From Stercorarius parasiticus (taxonomy: Eukaryota > Chordata > Aves > Charadriiformes > Stercorariidae): a stretch of 64,000 nt of DNA. Below the pieces are notes generated by a model. It was given only the letters and a program-made list of their open reading frames with translations, was not told the DNA's origin and searched no databases. Location: the NCBI GenBank assembly GCA_013396915.1, contig VWZL01001298.1, forward strand, positions 248,001 to 312,000, given 5' to 3'. Position numbers and translations under genes: made by a program. Below are positions 12,540-24,793 of this stretch, in pieces (position 1 is the first letter of the stretch; every line of letters begins with the position of its first letter).

Positions 12540-13340
12540 TAGGTTCAAAATTCTCAGCGGCTATCCTGTTGTGTGACAGGAGTTTACGGCATTAGTTTCA
12601 CCAGACAAGGACTGGTGGAGTAAAATTAGTCATGTATGTAAATTATAATCATGCTGAATAGTTGTATGTGCTCATTTAGGCATTTTAACAGTGTGTGATG
12701 TTATCCTCTCTGCAGGACTAATAAGCATTAGCCATAATGAGGTCAGTCAGTCAGTCAGGCATTATCATGGGATTTAATTGGGACACTGGTCTCTGCTGAA
12801 GTGAAAATTAATAACTTTTGTCAATGTTCTGGCGAAATGTTCTGTCTTATTAAACTATGAGGGTCAATTAGAAAGCATTATGTAATAAAGTCCCCAGCAG
12901 CAGAACTCAAATTGAGTTATACCACAGTCATTATTCCAGGACGATTGCATTTGAAAATGGAAAACCAGAGTGCCATATGGAGGGCGCAGGTTATATTTAC
13001 AAGCATTGCATGTTAAAGCTTCGGCAAGAAGGAAACAATTAAATGTAATACTGAAATAAATCAAAGCACTGAAAGTGCCATGTTGTGCCAGGCGCTTAAT
13101 ATAGCCAGCATACCCCTAGATGCGACTAGGCAAAATGGCACCTGTTTATAAGCCTTGTTTGGGTTCTGTCAGACAGCTTCCTCCCTCTGGATTCCTCCGA
13201 TGGTTCAAAATCTGGGGCACACCTGGAAGGCTCAGCCAGGCACGTTGACTCATATAAATAACAGTTTATTGTATGGCTATTAAGACCAGAGATTGCTTTT
13301 ATTAAAGTGCAGTTATCATGATACAACAAATTAAAGAACT
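12540..13340. promoter_or_regulatory. Candidate conserved non-coding element (enhancer-like)
   Basis: About 800 bp of repeat-free sequence with many homeodomain-type words (TTAATTG, TTAATAA, CAATTAG, CAATTAA), few stop-free frames and no simple-sequence decay. The exception is a short GTCA(4) run near 12,747. This texture is typical of deeply conserved vertebrate enhancers near developmental genes. It is an inference from composition only; conservation was not measured. Confidence 0.3.
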
Positions 13341-15208
13341 TTTAAAGCATGTTTAACGGCCTCTGATATTCCCTGTTTGGTCATGTTTTACAGTACTTTG
13401 AATGGGGGAGATACAAAGCCTCTGCCGATGCTGGTGTCTAAGGGCAACGCCAGCAGCTGGCAAAGGTGCAGAGAGACCAAGAGGGAGAGGAGTACGTTTT
13501 TATGGGGACAGTAACAAGCTTGGATGCCTGTTTTCCCCATCCCTCAGAGGAAGGTACAAGCAGTCACCTTTGGTCACCTTACTGTTTCTAAGGATTCCCC
13601 CTTACCAAAAAAGTCAGTAGCGTCTCACTCCAAGGGCCTTTTTCTCCAGCATTTACATCCCAAACACAGTTGGAAATGAGTACCCACAGGCTGAAATGGA
13701 GAACTCGCCCCATGTGAGTCCATGCCAGAGCTGTGCCTAGCTCGGGATGACAGCGGACCTGTGTACCCCAGCTTTCTTCTGCAGGCAGAAGCCACAGGCA
13801 CGCCTGCTTGGAGAGCACACCACCAGGAAAGGTGTCCCTCAGTGGCTCTCTCCTGAGCTTTGTCACCAATGCCGAATTTTCAGAGTGGCACAGGCCACCT
13901 GCATGGCACAACCCCAAGGCTCAGCAGAGCTCCACAAATCCACCCAGCGCCAGTCCTGCAAACCCAGGGGGCTCATAGCCACCTCCTCTCCAGCCAAACC
14001 AAAGTGAGCAGGGATCTCCCAGGACGGGCCTTTGGGAGGCAATGGACCTCCTGCTTGCTCTTGCTCTGCAGGAAACTGCAAGTCTCCCTGCAGAGAGACA
14101 TTACGCTGGAGAACCACCTCCCATCTGCCTTCCAATTATTATTCACACATGTGAGGATGATTTTCTAAAGCACTCATTGTTTGGCCTAACACAGCTCCCG
14201 TGGATGACTGCAGTAGATCTTGACCTGGCTTTTAAAGAGCAGTGGAAGAATTGTCCGAGGGCTATGTGTTTCTGGGAGTCCTGATCCTGATGGCAAACTC
14301 TGATCCCAGCTTCTCTTGCTGTTGGTAATGGTATTACCATCCTTACTGGGAGGATTTTTATTTTTTTCATCTGCAACTTTACAGTCCCACAGGCAGTGTG
14401 GGGTAGGTAAATTTTTACTGGGGGGCTTGAAGAAGGAGCTGACCTGAACTTCTGTTTCATTTAAAACTGCTTAATTAGGGCCAAGCATGTGATTTTCAAC
14501 TTAGCTGTTAACTGACAAGCAGAATGAGGCATGATTTTCCCCTCACTCATTCCAGTTTGACGACAGCATGGCTTACATGCACTGTTTTGGTGTTGCTTCT
14601 GATTTACATCGGTGTAAGAGATTCAGGCTTGTTAGCAACCTGTCCCTCATCGAGTGAGAACATTTTGCAACTTAGCTCAGAGCAGCTGAGAATGTCAGTA
14701 TATTTGATGAGCATTTATGAACAAAGCCTCAGTGCTAGACCCAGGAGGTCCTCTACTGTGGATAAAGGTCATCAGCTAGACTGGTGAGAAGCACCTACTA
14801 ACTTTGGACACTTTATTTTTTCATTGCCCAGCCTCATGTCCTACAGTTTGGAAAGAGTCAGGGACCCCTTCACCCCTCCTCCTGATGATAACCAAGGCTG
14901 CTGAAAACCCCTCTGTCAGGGTCCTGGTATGTCGGGGATCGCCCTTGACAGCCAGGGTATCTCCAGCCAGGGACGTGCTTTGGCAGGACTTGTCCCAGCG
15001 CCCAGAGCCAGCCATGTGCAGTTCTGTGCCTGAACCACAAGACTGTGCTTTCTACCCTTTAAATACTGCAGGAGAGCCTGTCAGCTTTTCTCGGTCTTCA
15101 GCCCTGTGTACATCACCTTATCTTTTATTTTCTTTCCTGGACAGGAATAACATATGCAGATGGTCTCTGTTTCTGCCAGGCATGGCTGCGCGTTGTATGT
15201 TATACTCA
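13341..15208. other. Non-coding interval, GC-richer from about 13.4 to 14.1 kb
   Basis: Several frames overlap on both strands in the GC-richer part because stop codons are rare there. None shows a domain or family resemblance. No CpG cluster strong enough to call a promoter was seen. Confidence 0.5.
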
Positions 15209-15230
15209 CATCTTCACATATGTGAAGATG
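15209..15230. repeat. 22-bp perfect palindrome
   Basis: The arm CATCTTCACAT is followed immediately by its exact reverse complement, centred on a CATATG E-box. Because of the symmetry, both strands can be read as the peptide HLHICED. It is followed by alternating purine/pyrimidine words (atgcatatacgtacacacg). A perfect 22-bp palindrome without spacer is unusual but may still be chance. Confidence 0.9.
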
Positions 15231-17216
15231 CATGGAGACGTATGCATATACGTACACACGCCTCTCTCTACCCGCACAGATATGTACGCCTTCATGCACA
15301 CAAGTGGAACACCACCCCAACGCTGTGGTTCCAATTTACCATTTGAAAGCAATTAGTGTTTATTATTGTAAGCATTTTCAACATAGGGAATACTTTAAAG
15401 ACAACAGCACTGCTAATTACTTTCAAATGGTGAATGTCAACATTTTCAAGGTGTTGCTGCATAGGCTAAGCTTCATGGATGCAGATGCCCTCAGCCTCAA
15501 CATAGATAAGTATACATTCATGCACAGACAGACATTCATCTGGCCTCACCTCCCCACTGATGAACCCACAGACATTTCCTGAGCAGACTCCTTTATCCTT
15601 TTCAAGTGCCCAGGACACCAGAACTTTTAGCTTCACTCTGTGTTTTCCCCACTTGGGTTGTGGTTTTTTTTTTTTCATTGCTATAAGACTGATGTCAGGG
15701 ATTTTTGTTGTTGTTGGAAAGAGTAAATGGTTGGAAAAGTGCCGATTCTCCCTAGTCTTTTACACCTACAGTGTTTAGGAGACCTTAACACAAAACAGTG
15801 CCAGGTCTCAGTGCTGGGCTGCCTGCTTCAGCCTTTGGCAAAATGACAATATTTTGGCAGAAGTGCCCTATGTTAACAAAGAAAAGTTTGATTAATCAGC
15901 AGGAGGGAAGACTTGGGAGGAAAGGGAGTGGGAATGAAACAGAGCGACAGACAGACATAAGATGAACTCTATTCTAAAAAGTCTAATCAGTTTTAAAACA
16001 GCTTTAAAAAGGAATAAAAATTCTTAAATCTCTTTGATGATATTCAAAGAGCCTTTTTTAATATATGAGAAGGCACATTCTAAATTCTTAACACTGCTAG
16101 TGTCACCAGTCCTTTTTTCCACTAAACCATTTTAATTCCATAATTTAGAAGGCCTTGAAAAGTAGCAGGATCAAACTGCAGCGTAATTGGATACACTGTG
16201 CACTTCCAGGGTGAATTTGGGTCCCTGGTAGGCACAAGAGATTTCTCTCTTTCTTCTAAGATCACATAGAGCGTATTCATTTGAAAGGAGAGATGCAGCA
16301 GCAAAGTAAGCTTTTTACAAGGTGGAAGAGCTAAGTGGGCTGCAGGAAAACACTGGCCATTTGTTTGGCACTGACGGTTTCTTTGTGATTGGAGGGAATG
16401 CTATCGACAGGAAAATCAATGTGGGTTTACTAAAGAACGTTGAGCGATCAAGGAGCTGGGAAGCAGTCAGAGAGAAGTGGCAGCATACTGCACTTCCTTC
16501 AGAAACAAACGGGTCCAGCTATTTTAGATCCTTCTACTGCTCTTCCCTGCTTCCTACAACCAATATAGAGTGTCTTTATGCTCAGTTATTAGCTCTGCTG
16601 ATCTGAGCACTGCAATAACTAATGTAAAGCTGGAACTTTGGATGTGGTCTGTCTCTGAGAAGCTAGGGACAGTTGCAAGCCTATTCTGGGGTCCTACAGG
16701 GCTTTCAAAAACAGAAGGCAAGAAAGAAAGAGAGGGAGAGAACAGAAACATCTGAACATCTGCTGGAAAATCCTAACTGGCTTGTTCAGCTGAGTTCAGC
16801 AAGAGCAACAGCAACAGCAGAGGAGTTGGCAGGTGTCGCCACACTTCAGTTGGAAATCACTGCAGATGATCTCAAGATATAAATGAGAATAATCTGGACA
16901 ATCCCTATACCACCTCCCCTCCTCTAGACTATTCCTCCTTCCCAAGAGACAACAACTGTATTGTGGGATGGTTAGCTGGGGGAAGGTACTAAAATAGCTA
17001 GGAGCAGGGCTGCACATGCAAGCAAATAGCTGTATGTATCAAAGGTGTCCTACCATAGGACCTACCATACCTGCTTTCTTTAAAATGACTCTGGGGGTTA
17101 AAACACAACAGAAACTACCAGTCTTCCCTTCATGACTGCAAATAATCACTTGTGAAATAGACTTGTTTAGGGTCAGGGGAAGGATAAGAGTTAATAATGT
17201 TTCTTTTTTTCTCCAG
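15231..17216. other. Non-coding interval, nothing recognised
   Basis: No coding or mobile-element signal was found. The 3' end carries the acceptor-like sequence of the candidate exon at 17,217. Confidence 0.5.
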
Positions 17217-17252
17217 AATTTGTGCAATATGAAAATACTAGCTTTGTCTTCA
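17217..17252 (+). other. Candidate 36-nt microexon
   Basis: A strong acceptor (gtttctttttttctccag, with TTAAT branch-point-like words about 20 nt upstream) is followed by 36 nt and then the strong donor gtaagtat. The length is a multiple of three. Two frames are open. One, skipping the first two bases, reads FVQYENTSFVF; the other reads NLCNMKILALSS. No protein family is recognised, no neighbouring exon was found, and chance co-occurrence in 64 kb is possible. If real, it would be a cassette microexon in a plus-strand gene whose introns span this region. Confidence 0.25.
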
Positions 17253-20200
17253 GTAAGTATTCCTCTCCTCTCTCTGTCTCCCCTACTGTATATATGTGTG
17301 CATCTATGTCTCAGGCACCAAGTGTCCCTGTCACTACAATAACACAGGATTTCACGCATATATACTAAAGTTTGAAGAGGATGTCTTAATTTCTTCACTC
17401 GTTGCATTCTCCCTAAACTTAGCATTATTCCTGGCAGAAACTTTCAAAGCTAATCAGTCAGCAGCCCCAGTCAGGGCTTTTCAGTATTTGCTCAGCACTT
17501 CACAGTTATGTTGGCTTCATAGACTTTCCCACTGTACCATCTCTGTTCCACAGCCTAGCCGACAGGCTCTGGACAGCAGGACAGCTAGATCCAATAAATC
17601 TGAGACCTGTCTAGGTGCTTCATTTATCAAGAGGCCTAATTTACCCAGGCCCTTTAGACTAATTGCAGATTTGCAAAAAATGCTGATAATGTAGAACAGT
17701 GCATTGTGAATGTCCCTTGCCATATTTCTGCTAATGTGTTTCATCTGGAGTACATAAAGAGACAGGGATGCTGATTTTAGACACAGCACTTTGGGGCTAA
17801 TCCAGTTAAATGATTATCCCTAAAAATCTGCAGTGATGTCATTTTCCCTATAGAACTCTGCCAGTTGCCTTGTTTGCTTTATTGTGAGAAATACGTGATC
17901 CCAGCCTTTAGAAGTTCACCCTATATTCTTGTTCTAATGTGCTGTAACTCTCTCGTCCCACTCTCTCAGCTACCCATTCCTTCTTGTTTAGAATAGCCAT
18001 GTTGCTAGCAAACCTTGGCTTGGACTGCGGGCTTTTGTGTATACACTGATAAGGAAGAGGTACTCCCCTTTGCTTGATATATGCAGATATATACAGGTGC
18101 CCACTATGTTTTTCTCAATGTACAATTCCTTCTTTCCATTCCCCTCACTTCTCCCTTTCCTCCAGAGACTATGATTCCACTGTGTTTTGGTCACTTTTAC
18201 TACCAACACTGTGCTTATCTTTGGCCCCTCCTCTGCACTTTGCTGCAAGATTCACTGCCACAATTTTTTCCAAGCTTCTCATCTTCTTATCCATCATCTG
18301 TAACACAAGAATTTTGTTCCATGGCTTTGCAGCAAATTCAACTTCCATGTTCTTCCTCAGATGTCTTCTCCCCGACCTTTGCTCCTGTGATTCCTCTGCG
18401 GGAACTGTGTGGGGCACACACTGAACCTCTCTGTGTGGTGTGAGAAGAATCCAAATTCTGTTTCTAAAAATCTCTCTGTCACGTAAGTGATACAGTGTGC
18501 TCACTGAGGCAGGGGCCAGCTCACCCATTATGTAAAACACTAACAAATACTACTGTAATAATAATTATTATGATTACTAATAAAGATAATGGTTATAAAA
18601 TGGCAACACAATTCTCACCGATTCCTGGGGACAGCTGCTAGGCAGTCCCAAGCGTGTTTCACTACTCCACTGACATGTTAATGCTGACTTTTGCAATGTG
18701 TAATTTGGGGAGAGGTTAGTCTCTGCAACAGATAAAACTTCAGGAGGCCCTTATTTTTCAGTAAGTGGCTGCATAGGTCTGTGATAAGGCAGCCTGAGGA
18801 ATTTGCCACTATAAATATTACAAAGCTTTGAGAGACAGCCTTACATTTATTTGTTTATCTAGCACCAGCTCCTTCGTGGGTAATCAATGGAGTCTTCCGT
18901 GCAGAGATAGAGGAGAGCAATAGGGATGTCTTCTCAGGTATCCCAGCAAGGCTGCATGTGACTTATCAGTGTTCAGCAAGCAGATGGCAACCAAATCCCA
19001 CTGCTATGGTATTAACAAGAAGCCTGCTTTGAAGGTTTCCTCTTGTTCTTTCAGATGCCCCTCAAGCATAACCCCAGAGTTCAGAGAAATTAGTATATGA
19101 TGAGATAAATCCTGGCCAAACAAGGCAGGTGGATTTGCAGAGAGTGAAACACAGAGGGAACTTATAGGCCAAATACTGTAAGAGACTGCTGATCCTCAGG
19201 AGGGCAAGGTCCCCTCTCAGGGAAGTCCCTAGCATTTGAAGACTGTCAGCTACAGACACTCAGGGCTCTCTGCAAAGATCCTGGGTACTTCTTAGGTTTG
19301 CCTCTTGCTTTGTCTCATCTACCACTTTAAGGTATCCTTAAACACTTTTATGCTATCATGCTGCAGAGTGGAATAAACCAGCAGGATTTTTAACTAGAAA
19401 CAGTGAAAGAAGCAAAGTTAGAGGCATTATTTACAGTTCTGCTATTAAAAAACCCAAAGTATCCCTTTTCTTCCTAGCCAAAAGTTCAGCTTTGCCAAGC
19501 CCTGCAGTTATTAGGTTGATGCAACAAGATGCATCCTGTGTAGCGTGGCCCTGAGACGGGTGTCAGAGCATATGCACATGCACGCAGTGAGAGACTCACA
19601 TTTCTCTTTAGTGTTACAGGGGTGAAGGGGAATTATCTGACATATTTCTTTTGCCCCTCTCCAAAAACTGTGTCCTTGTAGCTGTATAATCTGGATAATC
19701 TCCACTTCTAGACTCTTGCAGGCAACTTCTGGACTGTAGAAGAGCATTCAAGGGGGAGGTGGAAACTAATGAAAGTCTGGCTGACATTTTGATCAAACTC
19801 ATGCATATATCAAGACTATCCCATAGGCATATGTCACAGGGAGAGAGTAGTTTTTCCATATTAAAGATGGCATTAACCTTCTATCCTATCTTGCTCCCAT
19901 TGCTATTCCCAAACTCTGTAAATATTTCAGATGTCTTCTGCTCCACTCCCCCACATCACTTCACTCTGTTAAAAATGGCAAGATGATGAAAACCCCAAAT
20001 TTGGTCCAGGTCCTTCTTTGTCTCTAAGGCAATTAAGTCTAATTCCTTTTTTGTGCTTAGAGTCAAAGGTAGCTGATTGTTAAACATCCATGTCAAGTTG
20101 CTCTTCTGACTCCCAAAGACGCACCAGCGCTGAAATAATCCTCATACAGACCCCTCAGGGGAACCTTGGACTAGTCAGTGTTTGCGCCATACTATGTTTC

Positions 20201-20365
20201 ATGCTGCTTTGCCATTCACAAATGAATTTTGGACAAAAATAAATAAGTAAATTGAGACTCTCTCTTTTGGGGAAAGGATGGAACTTTAGAGAAAAAGCAG
20301 GTTTTTGCAAGTCTGGGATGGTGTCAATCCACACTGGTGTCTGGGAAATGTTCACTACTGTTCAT
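17253..20365. other. Non-coding interval, nothing recognised
   Basis: No supported gene or repeat. Donor-like words at about 18,485 and 18,761 lack matching strong acceptors. Confidence 0.5.
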
Positions 20366-20877
20366 TGGGTCACATCAGGAGAAGCGTGGTCAGCAGGTCA
20401 AGGGAGGTGATCTTCCCCCTCTACTCCACTCTCGTGAGACCCCACCTGGACTACTGTGTCCAATTCTGGAGCCCCTACTACAAGAAAGATATGGACATGC
20501 TGGAACGTGTCCAGAGAAGGGCCACGAGGATGATCAGAGGGCTGGAGCACCTCTCCTATGAGGACAGACTGAGACAGTTGGGGTTGTTCAGTCTGGAGAA
20601 AAGAAGCCTCCGAGGAGACCTTATAGTGGCCTACCAGTATCTTAAGGGGGCCTACAAGAAGGCTGGTGAGGGACTTCTTAGGATGTCGGGTAATGGTAGG
20701 ACTAGAGGGAATGGATTCAAACTAGAGATGGGACGATTCAGACTGGACGTTAGGAAGAAGTTCTTCACCGTGAGGGTGGTGAGACACTGGAACAGGTTGC
20801 CCAGAGAGGTGGTGGAAGCCCCATCCCTGGAAGTTTTTAAGGCCAGGCTGGATGGGGCTCTGAGCAACCTGATCTAG
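20366..20877 (+). pseudogene. CR1 ORF2 C-terminal fragment (reverse transcriptase tail)
   Basis: Roughly 170 codons without a stop, in the frame ending LSNLI-stop. Recognisable family blocks in order are: [101 protein letters not shown] and [18 protein letters not shown]. This is the region after the RT palm in CR1 ORF2 and lacks the catalytic FADD-type motif. In-frame sequence upstream to 20,305 is host DNA, so the ATG there is not a genuine start. No host function is implied. Confidence 0.9.
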
Positions 20878-20970
20878 TGGGAGATGTCCCTGCCCATGGC
20901 AGGGGGGTTGGAAGTAGATGATCTTTAAGGTCTGTTGCAAGCCTAACAATTCTATGATAATTCTATGATT
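20366..20970 (+). mobile_element. CR1 non-LTR retrotransposon, 5'-truncated 3' end
   Basis: About 600 bp of a chicken-repeat-1 LINE. It enters in the last part of ORF2, runs through the stop at 20,875-20,877, a short 3' UTR with the family motif GGTTGGA-GTAGATGATCTTTAAGG, and two tandem copies of AATTCTATGAT (20,948-20,969). That is the short direct repeat that ends CR1 elements in place of poly(A). Severe 5' truncation is the usual outcome of CR1 insertion. The uninterrupted frame suggests a comparatively young copy. No target-site duplication was obvious, as is common for CR1. The element cannot move by itself because the endonuclease and most of the RT are absent. Confidence 0.95.
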
Positions 20971-21744
20971 GTCACCCATTTGCCCACCCCACATCTGTGG
21001 ACATGCTGCATTGAATGGAGACAGAAGTTATATGGGGACTGTAGTTCTGTAGCAAAGTATTTGGTCAGGAGATGAGTCATTGAGTGACTGACTGAGGTTT
21101 TTGGTAATAAATGATACAGTAGCTGCCATGGAAAGTCAATAGGAATTTTATTGTAGCTCTCAACAGCAGCACATGCATATTCCTAAGTTTTTATCCAGTA
21201 CATACTTTTATCTTTAACTTAACAAGGAGAGGAAATTCACCCTGACTAGAGATTTTGACATGTTATGCTGCCTTATCTAAACTTTTCTAATCAGGGGCCA
21301 GGTGCTGGACCAGTGTCACACAGAGACAAGTAAAGCAGCTTTAAGACAAGTTTTGACCCAGTCTCTCTGAGAACTGTCACTACAGGAGAACAATGGCTCT
21401 CCTCAGAAGAAAGACATGAGAACACTTTTGTGCCCACAAAAGTATCAGCAAACCAAACTGTGCCTTAGAACTAGGTTACTGAAAAGAAAAATGATGATTT
21501 GAAGCTTCAGAGGTAGTCTTCCTATGAACTTTTTAGGCTGTATGTAAGTAGAAGAAAGTCATAGCAGGAAGAAGACTTTTTTTCCCCATATTGATTTTTG
21601 TTACATTTCTGGTGACTTACTGAGAAGATAGCCAGAAGCAATTTATATGTACAGTAACACCAGCAGACTTCAGAGCACTGGTACTGAAGTGCCACCGGTT
21701 GTACAGGATGTAAGGATAATTCAGTGCAACTGTTCTACCTTACT
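20971..21744. other. Non-coding interval, nothing recognised
   Basis: Host sequence after the CR1 3' end with no supported feature. Confidence 0.55.
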
Positions 21745-21825
21745 CTGTGTGGGTGAAATTCAGTATTAGCTCTTTAAGTTCAGTGGCTTACGGTGTTTTA
21801 CACTGACTGAGGATCTGGCTAAAAG
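21745..21825. repeat. Old interspersed repeat, TTACAC family, copy 2
   Basis: The segment contains 'gtgaaattcagtattagctc', then 'gtgttttacactgactgagg' running into ATCTGGC. It matches the TTACAC...CTGAG.ATCTGGCC edge of the family seen at 1,165. Confidence 0.4.
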
Positions 21826-24736
21826 TACTTTCATCAGTAGACTTCATTTTATTTTATCCAGTATTCAAGTAAAGAAGTTAAATAATGAATGCATGTTATC
21901 CATTGACACCATTTTAATAAGATTACATTTGGTTGAGATAGTCATTTTTCCTTGTACCTATTTGCACTCTCCAAGACCTTAAAATTCCATCCATCCTTCA
22001 GAAACAGTCAACCCACTACCTTACACATGCAGGAGATTCTAGCTGTAATGGAAGAAGAGAGTCCAGCAAAATCAATGAATCGAGTTCTGTTCTTTCTTCC
22101 ACTCATGGAAGTTTTAAGTAATTTCAGAGATGGAGTTGATTAAAGTCATAATACTGTTGGTAAGAGTTTCATCCCTTACAGAGATTTTATATCAATGTAA
22201 GATTATTGCCTTGAATGTGGATTGTTGTGGCCAAAAGTGCTAAAATACCTTTACTCAAGTGTTTGTTGATAGCACTCATTTATTTGTCCTAGCAAGACAG
22301 CATATGAAGCAACACAAAAAAATTCAGAAATGTGTTTTTCTACCAGAACTCAGAAAATGCATTTGCCCTTTAAAACTAGTCATTAAGGTAGAATCCCCTA
22401 AATTATAAGCATAAATAATATATGGGAAGATTGACCTTCAGACAAAAGAAAAGATGGATGGGAAAGCTCCAGAGGCTGAAGCTCAGGAAAGCAAGAAACT
22501 CTGCCTGAACCTCTTGGCGAGCAGGCTACAGAAACAACTTCATCTGAGGATGCATCCTACATAACTTCTGGCTAGTCGAACTGACCAGAGAAGAAAATGA
22601 AAGAGACTTTTCTTTTAGAGGGCTGCAGCGTGTGTTTTGGCAACCATTACTTTCTCTCTTCTTACTGAGAAGACTCCCCACCTCCACTCCCTGAGGACTG
22701 TAGTTTATCAGTGTCAACTCGGTGTGGTCATTCCCACCCAGACACTGGTCCAACCTGAGACCAGTTCAAGTGGGGCAGCCTCAGGACAGACTCGTGTCAC
22801 TGATTAGGGTACAGGGACCAGGTGAGCTGCAGTACTTCACCTTCCTGAATCCAGACTGCAAGGGGGGACATGTTGGGATGTGGGGCCAGAGACCATGAAA
22901 AACTGCCAAAAGTTCTGTGGAAGAGTCTTTTATTCATCATTCATACAACTACACTATTGCTGTGTTGACGTTTTGGTGCCTCCTCAAAAACTAAAATTTT
23001 CCTTGTTCTGTGCATAGTTCTGGGATTTGCAATGGGGAAATATTACCTATTAGGGTATCCAACAAAAGTTTTTACTGATTCAAAAAATTTCTGGAGAAGG
23101 GCTCAAGATAGCTGTGTTTGTGGCTGTAACCAAGATCCAGGGCTGTTTAAATAAGCTTTGTGGCTGCTCACAATATCTGGCTAAAGGATTACAGCTAAAT
23201 ATACATGCAGGTGGAGAAAATACTTTTGTCCTGATTCAGTGACTTACTTGATTTTCATTCTTATTAAAAAGACTGGAACAGGTATTCTGAAACAATCAGT
23301 CTTAATTCCACCCGTACTCTTTCGGTTTTCAGATGGATTTACCCTTGATATGGTCTGTTGAGAGCTGCAAAAAGGAACACTGCATTTTGAACTCCACCAC
23401 GCCATTTGTATTCAATGAAGATAGCTGATGGCATCTTACCTACTGAGTTAATAAGTTTCAGGTAGCTGAATGTCCCACTATCATGTTTTACCCTCACCAG
23501 GAAACCCCATGGAAAGCTAGAAATTTTGTTAAGGACAGATACAGACTCAGCTCACAGTTCCTGCAAGATTTTCCCTCCCACAACCCCCCCTGTTACAACT
23601 GCCCTTCATCCTCAAGGGTGACAAGTCCTCACTCCTCAAAGGTATGTAGGTACATGGCAAAGTCTCTTTGGATTCAGCTGGAGGAGACTCAAAACCTACC
23701 ACCAACAGGTCCAATAATGCCTGAGGCTTTGGACCCAGCCCTTAAATCTTTGCTCATGTGTGTCATCCTGATAAAGTTCCATGGGACAACTCGCATAAAT
23801 AAGCGTCTGAACAGCTCACTTTCTTTGTGCTGCTTGTTAGTGCTTGTGTGCTTTGATATTCAATGTGTCTAAATCACCACACAGCATTTTTATTTTTATT
23901 TTCATAAAATACTTGAATTACACTCATATGAAATATGCCTCTGGCCCCATACAGATGTTTCCAAAAAGCCTAATAACAAACAGATCACAGGGCAGAAGAG
24001 CTCATATTCTTACAGTCACTTCCAAGCCTAACTGCTCTTCAGAGTTCTGATTACAAGAAAAGCCATGCTGCCGATGTTGCTTTAACTGTGATGTTAAAAT
24101 GAAAACTCATTGTTGTATCCCAGGGGGATTCAGGAACACTGACTTTGCTGCCCATCTGAAATGGGATAATGTTCTCTATTCCTATCATGTGGGTATCAGT
24201 TCCAACTTGGAAACCAGCCTTCTCTCATAATTCAAGCTGGGGCTATACTGATGCAAACCTTCTCAGATATTATAAGCCAGTATGAGCTCAAAAAAAGAAT
24301 TCACTGCTCAAGGCCAAATAGCTTCAAAGCTAACAATCCTCCAGAGTCAGTGTGAAAGTGTTGAAACTGTCAATGTCAACTTACACCATGCATAGTGAGT
24401 ATAAAACTTCAATAATGACATCATGGAGAAAAGGACAAAGGGCAGGCACTACACAGAAAAGTGCCAGTGCTCTTCAAATCTTTGAAACCTTCAAGGATTT
24501 ATCTGGACTAACACTTCTACACATAGTCATTGGGGTCTTAGGCTATACTGATTAAGGATTTAGCTTATTCAAAGGCTCTCACTGATAGCAAGGATGACAA
24601 GGTTTCAGCAGTTATATTGGATTCCATTAGCTTTCACTTAAAAAAACATACCCAAAACCCCTCAGGATCCTGGTCTTTTTTTTTTTTTTCTGCCTCTCAT
24701 TTTCTTTTTTTGTGTCAGCCTTTATTTTTTTCTTTA
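21826..24736. other. Non-coding interval, nothing recognised
   Basis: The longest frame (23,483-23,872, plus, 129 codons) has no family resemblance. A minus-strand donor-like GTAG|gtaagatg at about 23,430 has no convincing acceptor. Confidence 0.5.
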
Positions 24737-24793
24737 ACACGCACACACACACAAACACATGCACACACACACACACATTAATATATATTAATG
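24737..24793. repeat. (CA)n microsatellite followed by an 18-bp palindrome
   Basis: An interrupted CA run (24,737-24,778) is followed by the perfect palindrome CATTAATATATATTAATG at 24,776-24,793. Alternating purine-pyrimidine CA and TA runs can adopt Z-DNA or cruciform structures. Confidence 0.9.

Noticed and set aside
14804..15346. 180-codon plus-strand frame
   Set aside because: No domain or family likeness; it includes the palindrome and lies in a GC-richer area where stops are sparse.
20305..20365. ATG-initiated extension upstream of the CR1 reading frame
   Set aside because: The upstream codons are host DNA that is in frame by chance; CR1 homology begins only near 20,366.
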